A stretch of 21,247 nucleotides of DNA. Source: JBMSHD01 sp049416425. Its GTDB lineage: Bacteria; Pseudomonadota; Gammaproteobacteria; Francisellales; Francisellaceae. The stretch spans positions 1 to 21,247 of the forward strand of contig JBMSHD010000025.1 of assembly GCA_049416425.1 (NCBI GenBank). Direction: 5' to 3'. The position numbers and the translations under genes were made by a program. Positions 15,275 to 21,247 of the stretch are shown one piece after another (within the stretch, counting starts at the first letter, position 1; each line of letters begins with the position of its first letter). The notes beneath the pieces are model-generated. The model saw only the letters and a program-made list of their open reading frames with translations. It did no database searches and was not told the DNA's origin.

Positions 15275-16174
15275 ATGAAGACATTAACAAAGAATGTGAT
15301 CGATGTCTGGGGCAGTAAGGGACGAGACTGGCTGGATCGATTGCCTGAGATTCTGATTGATCTCACTTATTATTGGCATTTGAGTGAGCTGAGACCTGTT
15401 GATAACATGAGTTATAACTACGTGGCTAAAGCGATACGAAATGGCAGAAAACCAGTTGTCATAAAGATCAGCTGTGACCATGAGCTGATTGAAAATGAAT
15501 ATCGTGCGCTAAAGCATTTTGATGGAAAAGGTTCGGTGAGGGTGCTTGATATCAATGTCGAGCTGAATGCCTTATTGCTTGAGCAGGCTATTTCCGGATG
15601 CCTTTTAAAAACACATCTTAGCAAAAACATCGATAAGACCATTGAAATTTATGGTGATATTGTAGAGGCTCTGAGATCTTCTGAAACGCCGCCGATTGAA
15701 AGCAGTCATGTAGAGATATGGTGTCAGGCTATCGACAGAGTCAATGATAAACGCATCGATGCCAGATATATTGAGAAGGCAAAAGCGTTGAGAGACTATT
15801 TATTAAGCTCGTCTGAAGATGAATATCTCTGTCATGGTGATTTGCATTTGGAAAATATTCTATGTCATAAAAATACATGGCTAAGCATCGATCCAAAGGG
15901 GATAATTGCCGAGGCGGCTTTTGAGGTGGCTGCATTTGATCTCATTGATAAGTCCGAATGGATTAACCTCGATCTTATACTCGAGAAAATAGTCAATCGT
16001 GTTAATCTGTTGGCAGATGTCACTGATGTTGATAAAGACAGACTGCTGGGCTGGATTTTTCTGCGTGTGATTATCTCTGCCCAGTGGTTTATTGAAGATA
16101 ATGGCGATCCCGGCAAAATGTTGAAATTAGCAGATATTTTATATCCATTGCTCGTTAAGCCCTCAAGCATTTAG
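15275..16174 (+). CDS. APH(6)/hydroxyurea-type antibiotic kinase family protein
   Basis: A 299-aa kinase-fold protein resembling the aminoglycoside/hydroxyurea phosphotransferase family (StrB-like, streptomycin 6-kinase group). An ATP-site lysine is K64 in VVIKIS. The acidic ENEYRAL segment and a LLLEQA hinge follow. The catalytic motif is LCHGDLHLENIL (185-196, D189 catalytic, N194 metal-binding), followed by WLSIDPKGIIAEAAFEVA with the metal-binding D206. The C-terminal LGWIFLRVIISAQWFIED matches the family's last helices. Members phosphorylate streptomycin or hydroxyurea, but many chromosomal relatives have unknown substrates, so resistance should not be assumed. No clear Shine-Dalgarno precedes the ATG. 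It lies back-to-back with the GFA remnant, has apparently replaced that gene's 5' part, and leads the small-ORF, Nudix and unknown-gene set. Confidence 0.8.
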   Translation: MKTLTKNVIDVWGSKGRDWLDRLPEILIDLTYYWHLSELRPVDNMSYNYVAKAIRNGRKPVVIKISCDHELIENEYRALKHFDGKGSVRVLDINVELNALLLEQAISGCLLKTHLSKNIDKTIEIYGDIVEALRSSETPPIESSHVEIWCQAIDRVNDKRIDARYIEKAKALRDYLLSSSEDEYLCHGDLHLENILCHKNTWLSIDPKGIIAEAAFEVAAFDLIDKSEWINLDLILEKIVNRVNLLADVTDVDKDRLLGWIFLRVIISAQWFIEDNGDPGKMLKLADILYPLLVKPSSI

Positions 16175-16210
16175 TCATAGAAGTCAGAAAAACATATCGA
16201 ATTGATAGGG

Positions 16211-16324
16211 ATGCCTATTTTTAGTTTGGAAGAGATAGATTTTAGAGCCGAGCGACTCCAAAAACTGTTATCATTATGGTTGGCTGGAAAGTCAGACAAT
16301 AAGTTTATGAGTAAAATGGTATGA
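16211..16324 (+). CDS. Possible 37-aa small protein coupled to the Nudix gene
   Basis: An ATG-started frame encodes MPIFSLEEIDFRAERLQKLL followed by SLWLAGKSDNKFMSKMV. Its TGA overlaps the Nudix ATG as ATGA, the same junction used between the Nudix gene and the next one. The Nudix start has no Shine-Dalgarno of its own, so translation through this frame could supply ribosomes. The middle is predicted amphipathic-helical by eye. A GGG sits directly against the ATG, too close for a normal ribosome site. It may be a leader ORF, a remnant of a larger gene or chance; I recognise no family. Confidence 0.35.
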   Translation: MPIFSLEEIDFRAERLQKLLSLWLAGKSDNKFMSKMV

Positions 16325-16887
16325 ATAACGCAGCGTTAGAGAATGTAAAAGACAAAATATTAGATTTGATTACAGGCATAAATCCGCATGACTCGCTAGA
16401 GCAGCATCATATTAATGACACGGTTGCCTGGATTAATAGTGGAGAGCAAATTTTTAGAATCAGTAAGCCTGACAATCCTGATAAGCATCTGGTTTCTTAT
16501 TTTGTAATGTTTGATAAGGCTAAAGAAAAAATACTTCTTGTGGATCATAAAAACGCAGAGCTGTGGCTTCCTTCTGGCGGGCATGTTGAAATAGATGAGG
16601 ATCCTGCTGATACAGTCACAAGAGAGTGCCTGGAAGAGTTGTATGTTGCCGCTGAATTCTGGTCTAGAAAACCGGTTTTTATCACGCAAACAGTAACGGT
16701 TGGCAAAACGGCCGGTCATACCGATGTTAGCCTATGGTATGTGATTAAAGGTAATTCAAATATTGAATATGCTTATGATCGAGAAGAATTTTCAGGTATC
16801 AAATGGTTTGGTTTAGAGGAAGTGCCATATGAGCGTTCTGATCCTCATATGAAAAGATTTATCAGCAAATTTATAGGGTTGTTATGA
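16321..16887 (+). CDS. Nudix hydrolase
   Basis: A 188-aa Nudix-fold enzyme expected to hydrolyse a nucleoside diphosphate linked to another group. The Nudix box lies at 87-109: G87-x5-E93-x7-R101-E102-C-L-E105-E106-L-Y-V. The metal-binding REUxEE core is intact and only the usual glycine near the end is replaced by tyrosine (Y108). The segment before it, LVSYFVMFDKAKEKILLVDHK, is the typical first strand pair. The 60 residues ahead of the domain form a helical extension without a recognised motif. The substrate is unknown. The start overlaps a small upstream ORF, and the stop overlaps the next gene's ATG (ATGA). The gene is visibly AT-richer than sufBCD, which fits acquisition from elsewhere. 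Confidence 0.85.
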   Translation: MNNAALENVKDKILDLITGINPHDSLEQHHINDTVAWINSGEQIFRISKPDNPDKHLVSYFVMFDKAKEKILLVDHKNAELWLPSGGHVEIDEDPADTVTRECLEELYVAAEFWSRKPVFITQTVTVGKTAGHTDVSLWYVIKGNSNIEYAYDREEFSGIKWFGLEEVPYERSDPHMKRFISKFIGLL

Positions 16888-17195
16888 ACTTAAAATACCG
16901 CATTACTTTAATAGGTTTCCTGCAACAAATCAAAAAACACCATGCTTTGACAGAAGATGATGCTCTATATCAACAATTGATAAATATTGGAGTGAAAAAT
17001 TTTTGTGCATTTACCTCCAAGTCACGATTATTAGAGGCCTTTAAAATAGCCGAAAGGCTTATTTTTATCTACGGTGCCTTGAGTGGATACCGGTTGATAA
17101 AAGCCTGTGGAAATGGCAATTTAATTGCTTTTCAACCCGGGAAATTCAGTGCTTATTTAAAAGAATTTATGGCGTCATTTCGATCATTTAAATAA
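16884..17195 (+). CDS. Unrecognised 103-aa protein translated with the Nudix gene
   Basis: The start codon overlaps the Nudix stop as ATGA, with AGGG five bases before the ATG, so translation is very likely coupled. The protein is basic (MNLKYRITLIGFLQQIKKHH at the start), predicted mostly helical by eye, with a central hydrophobic segment LIFIYGALSGYRLI (about 59-72). That segment might be a buried helix or a membrane-associated stretch. There is no signal peptide and no recognised domain. The coding strand is strongly AT-rich compared with the suf and glt genes. The coupling suggests a partner or modulator of the Nudix enzyme, but this is inference only. Confidence 0.6.
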   Translation: MNLKYRITLIGFLQQIKKHHALTEDDALYQQLINIGVKNFCAFTSKSRLLEAFKIAERLIFIYGALSGYRLIKACGNGNLIAFQPGKFSAYLKEFMASFRSFK

Positions 17196-17272
17196 GAATA
17201 ATATCGACAGTTTAGCGCGTTTCTTCTAAGCTTAAACCCAGGTTTTATTTTCTGATCAGTCAGGAGAAAAAT

Positions 17273-19417
17273 ATGCATAAAAAAGGTGGTTGTCCCATTA
17301 TGCACGGCAGCAACACGACGGTTGATCGGTCGAATGCAGACTGGTGGCCGCAAGCCTTGAATCTCGATATTTTGCACCAGCAGGATACAAAGACCAATCC
17401 GATGGATGATGACTTTAATTATAAAGAGGCGGTGAAAACACTGGATTTTAACGCATTGAAAAAGGATTTACACCATTTCATGACAAACAGTCAGGATTGG
17501 TGGCCGGCGGATTGGGGGCATTATGGTGGTTTGATGATTCGCATGTCATGGCATGCTGCCGGATCTTATCGTCAGGCCGATGGTCGTGGTGGTGGTGGAA
17601 CGGGAAATCAACGTTTTGCACCTTTAAACTCATGGCCGGATAATGTCAATCTTGATAAAGCACGTCGGCTGCTTTGGCCGATTAAGAAAAAATATGGCAA
17701 TAAACTCAGCTGGGCTGACTTGATTATCCTGGCCGGCACCATGGCCTATGAGTCGATGGGATTGAAAACCTTTGGTTTTGGCTTTGGGCGTGAAGACATA
17801 TGGCATTCTGAAAAGGATATATTTTGGGGAGCTGAGAAAGAATGGCTGGGTAAAAATCGTTATAAGGGAGAAAATAGTAAAGATCTGGATAATCCATTGG
17901 CGGCTGTCCAGATGGGGTTGATCTATGTCAATCCGGAGGGTGTCGATGGACATCCGGACCCGCTTAAAACAGCCCAGGATGTCCGAGAGACATTTGCCCG
18001 GATGGCGATGAATGATGAAGAAACCGTTGCTTTGACCGCAGGTGGGCATACGGTTGGCAAGTGTCATGGCAACGGTGATCCATCATTATTGGGACCAGAT
18101 CCGGAGGCTGCGGCTATTGAAGATCAAGGGTTAGGCTGGATCAATAAAACAAGTCGAGGCGTAGGGCGCAATACGGTAAGCAGCGGACTTGAAGGCGCCT
18201 GGACAACACATCCAACCCGCTGGGATAACGGCTATTTTTATCTGCTTTTTAATTATGACTGGGAATTGAAGAAAAGTCCTGCCGGCGCCTGGCAATGGCA
18301 ACCTGTCAACATCAAAGAGGAAGACAAACCTGTCGATGTTGAAGATGCGTCAATTCGTTATAGTCCGATGATGACTGATGCCGATATGGCGATGATCAAA
18401 GATCCCATTTATCGGAAGATATCTGAGCGTTTTTATCACGATCCAGACTATTTTTCCGAAGTATTTGCACGAGCCTGGTTTAAGCTGACACATCGTGATA
18501 TGGGGCCAAAGGCCTGTTATATCGGTCCGGATGTGCCCAAAGAAGATTTGATTTGGCAAGATCCTGTGCCTCTGGGCTCAATAAATTATGATATAGAAGC
18601 TCTGAGAAATCGTATCAATCAAAGTGGATTAACCATAGCCGAACGGGTTACCACCGCCTGGGACAGCGCCAGAACGTTTCGTATCTCCGATAGGCGGGGT
18701 GGCGCTAATGGAGCTCGCATTCGATTATTGCCGCAGAGTCAATGGCAAGGCAACGAGCCTGAACGCCTTTCTCATGTGCTTTCTATTTTAAAGGTGATTG
18801 CAGATGATGCCGGGGCAACGCTTGCTGATGTTATCGTTTTAGCCGGAAATACTGCGGTTGAAGAGGCGGCAAAAGCGGCAGGGTTTGAAATTCGTGTGCC
18901 ATTTAAACCCGGGCGCGGCGATGCGAGTGCGAAGATGACAGATATTGCCTCTTTTGAAGTTCTGGAGCCGCTTCATGATGGCTATCGAAACTGGTTGAAG
19001 GAAGGTTGCGATGTTACGCCTGAAGCGTTAATGCTGGATCGAACACAACTGATGGGATTGACGGCACCTCAGATGACGGCGTTAGTCGGTGGCATGCGAG
19101 TATTAGGCGCCAATTACGGGGGCAGTAAACTGGGTGTGTTAACCGATCGTGAAGGTGTTTTGACCACTGATTTTTTTGTCAATATTACCGATATGAACTA
19201 TAACTGGAAACCGACAGCTGACAACCTCTATGAAATACGAGATCGTGACACCAATAAGCTTAAATGGACGGCGAGTCGGGTCGATCTTATATTTGGTTCC
19301 AACTCCGTGCTTCGAGCCTATGCTGAGCTTTATGCTCAAGATGATAATCGGGAAAAATTTGTCAAAGATTTTGTGTCCGCCTGGTCACAGGTCATGGAGG
19401 CGGATCGTTTTGATTGA
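17273..19417 (+). CDS. katG: Catalase-peroxidase KatG
   Basis: Bifunctional heme enzyme that removes hydrogen peroxide; with no signal peptide it should be cytoplasmic. The 714-aa protein has both peroxidase-like halves. Distal heme residues are R90, W93 and H94 in MIRMSWHAAGSYR. The proximal ligand is H259 in TAGGHTVGKCHG. The covalent Met-Tyr-Trp adduct needed for catalase activity is predicted from W93, Y218 (MGLIYVNPEG) and M244 (FARMAMND). The second half contains RGGANGARIRLLPQ and ends with FVSAWSQVMEADRFD, as in complete homologues. AGGAG lies seven bases before the ATG. It stands alone on the plus strand between the unknown 103-aa gene and a GNAT fragment, inside the repeat-bounded accessory block. 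I see no OxyR-type site that I would defend in the 77 bp upstream. Confidence 0.96.
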   Translation: MHKKGGCPIMHGSNTTVDRSNADWWPQALNLDILHQQDTKTNPMDDDFNYKEAVKTLDFNALKKDLHHFMTNSQDWWPADWGHYGGLMIRMSWHAAGSYRQADGRGGGGTGNQRFAPLNSWPDNVNLDKARRLLWPIKKKYGNKLSWADLIILAGTMAYESMGLKTFGFGFGREDIWHSEKDIFWGAEKEWLGKNRYKGENSKDLDNPLAAVQMGLIYVNPEGVDGHPDPLKTAQDVRETFARMAMNDEETVALTAGGHTVGKCHGNGDPSLLGPDPEAAAIEDQGLGWINKTSRGVGRNTVSSGLEGAWTTHPTRWDNGYFYLLFNYDWELKKSPAGAWQWQPVNIKEEDKPVDVEDASIRYSPMMTDADMAMIKDPIYRKISERFYHDPDYFSEVFARAWFKLTHRDMGPKACYIGPDVPKEDLIWQDPVPLGSINYDIEALRNRINQSGLTIAERVTTAWDSARTFRISDRRGGANGARIRLLPQSQWQGNEPERLSHVLSILKVIADDAGATLADVIVLAGNTAVEEAAKAAGFEIRVPFKPGRGDASAKMTDIASFEVLEPLHDGYRNWLKEGCDVTPEALMLDRTQLMGLTAPQMTALVGGMRVLGANYGGSKLGVLTDREGVLTTDFFVNITDMNYNWKPTADNLYEIRDRDTNKLKWTASRVDLIFGSNSVLRAYAELYAQDDNREKFVKDFVSAWSQVMEADRFD

Positions 19418-19494
19418 TTTTAAGCAAAGCTTGCTGGATTGAGATAGATGCGATAGAGTAGGGCATTGTTTCTAGATCATCCAATTGGAATGAA

Positions 19495-19581
19495 ATGATT
19501 GTTACCGACACCAAAAGACTGCGGCTGCGCACCTGGTGTGATGATGATGTTGAGCTTATGGCCAGACTTAATGCCGTATAA
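19495..19581 (+). pseudogene. N-terminal fragment of a GNAT acetyltransferase, cut at the second direct repeat
   Basis: A 28-codon frame begins MIVTDTKRLRLRTWCDDDVE and continues LMARLNAV before TAA. This is the characteristic opening of RimJ/RimL-type GNAT acetyltransferases (T-x-R-L-x-L-R-x-W followed by acidic D-D and A-x-L-N-A). Such proteins are normally about 160-190 residues. Here the similarity ends with LNA, and the stop codon abuts the 25-bp repeat that begins at 19582. No continuation of the fold is visible after the repeat. It is best read as a gene broken by insertion, deletion or recombination at the repeat. Confidence 0.6.
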
Positions 19582-19606
19582 AGAGCTAATAACACTAAAT
19601 CATAAT
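19582..19606 (+). repeat. Copy 2 of the perfect 25-bp direct repeat
   Basis: Identical to 14864-14888 over 25 bases and in the same orientation, with different bases on both sides. It begins immediately after the stop codon of the GNAT fragment and lies 41 bp ahead of the ABC ATPase gene. The pair brackets 4.7 kb holding the GFA remnant, antibiotic kinase, small ORF, Nudix, unknown gene, katG and GNAT fragment. No transposase or integrase gene is seen in the window. Confidence 0.8.
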
Positions 19607-19647
19607 ATTGCTTAATACAACTCCATAATTAACTGAAAACATTCAAA

Positions 19648-20430
19648 ATGCTAAAAATAAAGAATCTTAATCTCAAAAATCGACTGCATAATATTACTCT
19701 GGATTTTCATCCCCAAAAACATTATGCCATTATTGGTCCCAATGGTGCTGGTAAAAGCAGTCTATTATCAACGATAGCCGGGTTGATTAGATCATCACAA
19801 TATACAGGATCTATCCAATTAAATTCGGAAGAGATATCGAGAATTTCCACAAAAAAACGAGCGCAAAAAATAGCTTTGCTATCACAAACCATATCTGTTG
19901 GTTTCGACTACCGTGCCAAAGATATCATTGCCATGGGAACCTATGCCTGCCAACTGCAAAAACAGGTCATAGACAGTAAAATCAATGAACTCTCAGATGC
20001 TCTTGAGCTTAATGATTTGATTGATCTGCCATATGATAAATTATCAGGTGGGCAGCAAAGACGTGTACAGTTAGCCCGAGTACTTTTACAGTTAACGGCG
20101 GATAAAACAGAAAATAGAGATGAATGCTGGCTGCTTTTAGATGAACATTCTGCAGGGCTTGACCTTTATTATCAATATGAAAGTTTCAACTATATTCAAA
20201 AAATCTGTAGTGATCATCATATTGGCATTATTTCCATACTTCATGATATACCGTTAGTCGCCAAATTTGCCGATGAGGTTATCTTGTTGAGAGGTGGCAG
20301 CGTGATAAGCCAGGGAAATCCGCATATGGTTTTGCTGTCACAGAGCTTTTATGATTGTTTTAAAGCAGTTACCAAATACATCCAGGAAGAAGACAGTTTC
20401 ATTATAAAATGGGAAGATAAAGAAAACTAA
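19648..20430 (+). CDS. ABC transporter ATPase, heme/siderophore/cobalamin-uptake type
   Basis: A 260-aa ATP-binding subunit of the FecE/BtuD/HmuV family that normally powers import of heme, ferric siderophores or cobalamin through a FecCD-type permease. It shows Walker A GPNGAGKSS (K36), a Q-loop IALLSQTI (Q80), the signature LSGGQQRRVQLARVLLQL (132-149), Walker B WLLLDEHSAGLD (161-172) and an H-loop SILHDI. The RVQLARVL-x-QL stretch is most like the hemin importer HmuV. The residue after the catalytic glutamate is H167 where proline is usual, a mild oddity. No permease, binding protein or TonB receptor lies in the window, so the substrate is open and the subunit may be an orphan. The gene starts 41 bp after the second direct repeat, without a clear Shine-Dalgarno, and converges on the outer-membrane gene with 5 bp between. 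Confidence 0.82.
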   Translation: MLKIKNLNLKNRLHNITLDFHPQKHYAIIGPNGAGKSSLLSTIAGLIRSSQYTGSIQLNSEEISRISTKKRAQKIALLSQTISVGFDYRAKDIIAMGTYACQLQKQVIDSKINELSDALELNDLIDLPYDKLSGGQQRRVQLARVLLQLTADKTENRDECWLLLDEHSAGLDLYYQYESFNYIQKICSDHHIGIISILHDIPLVAKFADEVILLRGGSVISQGNPHMVLLSQSFYDCFKAVTKYIQEEDSFIIKWEDKEN

Positions 20431-20435
20431 AAATA

Positions 20436-21080
20436 CTACATTGGCAACGTATAGCTTAAACCGGCGCTGACTGTGCTTAGCCCTGCATTTTGACCTTGAT
20501 AGGGCAGCCAGTTGTACTGATATTGTGCAAATACATTAAAGTCATTCATAATCTGGTAACCAACACCACCGGCGACAACTGGACGCCAAAGGTTTAGCGT
20601 ATCGGTTTGAGAAACCGATAGCCCATCACCTGAGGCGCTATCTTTAGCAAAGAGTCGATTAAAGGCATAACCTGCTTTAGCAAAGATATTAAGTCCGTTG
20701 GTATGAGGAATATAGAATTTTGTTGTCGCAAACAGGGGAATGCTCATGACGCTGACTTTAACGCTGGCACTGTCGGTATCGTTAGAGCCTGACAGTCTGG
20801 AGACTTGATTGGCATATTGTAAGCCTAGTTCAGCACCAACGCTAAACATCTTGTTTAATGCGATATCATAACCGCCGGCAAGACCAAATGCGATATTGCC
20901 ATTGTCTGCCGAGGCATTTGTGGCGCCTGAGGCATCGTTCGTATCGGCTTTCAATGCACCTGTTGGCATAGCCCCCCCAACATCGGCGCTAAATACCAAA
21001 CCTGTTTTTGCACCAGCGCCATAACCTGTTGCTGATAATGCCAAGGCAGATACGATCAATAGGAGATTACGATTTTTCAT
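20436..21080 (-). CDS. Outer-membrane beta-barrel protein
   Basis: A 214-aa exported protein. A Sec signal peptide is clear: MKNRN, then the hydrophobic LLLIVSALALSATG, with cleavage probably near YGAGA (about residue 24). The mature chain alternates polar and non-polar residues in strand-length runs (AFGLAGGYDIAL, FSVGAELGLQYANQV, GLNIFAKAGYAFNRLF, PVVAGGVGYQIMNDFNVFAQYQYNW, LSTVSAGLSYTLP). This is the pattern of small eight-stranded porin-like or OmpA-like barrels. Ser/Asp/Asn-rich loops (about 45-60 and 97-107) would be surface-exposed. The chain ends in PM rather than the usual terminal aromatic, although Y sits four residues from the end. AGAGG precedes the ATG by nine bases. The specific role is unknown. 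Confidence 0.78.
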   Translation of the reverse strand: MKNRNLLLIVSALALSATGYGAGAKTGLVFSADVGGAMPTGALKADTNDASGATNASADNGNIAFGLAGGYDIALNKMFSVGAELGLQYANQVSRLSGSNDTDSASVKVSVMSIPLFATTKFYIPHTNGLNIFAKAGYAFNRLFAKDSASGDGLSVSQTDTLNLWRPVVAGGVGYQIMNDFNVFAQYQYNWLPYQGQNAGLSTVSAGLSYTLPM

Positions 21081-21247
21081 TATTCTTTACCTCTGTGTAT
21101 AATTAATAAAATTAAACGATAGTCACCTGAAAATTTAGACGAATTTTCAATGATTGCAAAATTATTTTAATAATGAATTTTTTTATATCGATATACTGAA
21201 AACTCCCCAAAATTTTGGCATTGCTGTTATGGACATGGTATAAAGGG
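21081..21247. promoter_or_regulatory. AT-rich upstream region of the outer-membrane gene with three inverted repeats
   Basis: The 167 bases ahead of the barrel gene hold an 8-bp-arm inverted repeat TGAAAATT/AATTTTCA (21128-21135 with 21142-21149). They also hold two perfect 12-bp palindromes, TATATCGATATA (21184-21195) and CCAAAATTTTGG (21207-21218). The promoter is probably here, but I cannot assign a convincing -35/-10 pair on the minus strand. The palindromes could be operators of this gene or of a gene beyond the window. In such AT-rich DNA one such palindrome could be chance. Confidence 0.3.

Noticed and set aside
14864..19606. Calling the repeat-bounded block an insertion sequence or integron
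   Set aside because: There is no transposase, integrase, terminal inverted-repeat pair or attC-like structure in the interval; only direct repeats are seen.

Overview
The window looks like part of a Gram-negative, probably gammaproteobacterial chromosome. The evidence is a two-subunit NADPH-type glutamate synthase (gltBD), an Rrf2-type suf regulator directly ahead of sufBCD, a bifunctional catalase-peroxidase (katG) and a signal-peptide-bearing outer-membrane beta-barrel protein. Base composition is moderate and becomes visibly AT-rich in the small genes around 16.2-17.2 kb and 19.6-20.4 kb. Several genes are broken or trimmed, which would fit a host-associated or gene-losing lineage. That is an inference, and I do not assign a genus. 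I see no tRNA, rRNA or CRISPR array.

Layout. (1) 77-3643, plus strand: an amino-acid block. It has a threonine synthase with an extra C-terminal domain resembling the allosteric domain of 2-isopropylmalate synthase/citramalate synthase, followed by ilvD. Together they suggest that carbon flow into threonine and isoleucine/branched-chain synthesis is sensed by one fused enzyme. (2) 9436-3699, minus strand: gltB then gltD, overlapping by 4 bp. gltD stops about 35 residues early, just after its IFAGG motif, so its FAD-binding end is missing. (3) 9643-10685: a SAM methyltransferase converging on a small secreted protein of unknown role. (4) 10825-14799, plus strand: Rrf2/SufR regulator, sufB, sufC and sufD, an Fe-S cluster assembly operon. 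No sufS or sufE follows in the window.

(5) 14800-19647 is an accessory block framed by two perfect 25-bp direct repeats (14864-14888 and 19582-19606). Inside it lie a 5'-truncated GFA-family gene remnant, an APH(6)/hydroxyurea-type antibiotic kinase, a 37-aa small ORF, a Nudix hydrolase, an unrecognised 103-aa protein (the last three linked by ATGA overlaps), katG, and a 28-codon GNAT acetyltransferase fragment that ends exactly where the second repeat begins. (6) 19648-21080: an orphan heme/siderophore-type ABC ATPase converging on an outer-membrane beta-barrel gene.

The points I consider most worth a second look are the threonine synthase-LeuA-domain fusion beside ilvD, the direct-repeat-bounded stress/resistance block downstream of sufD, and the clipped gltD.
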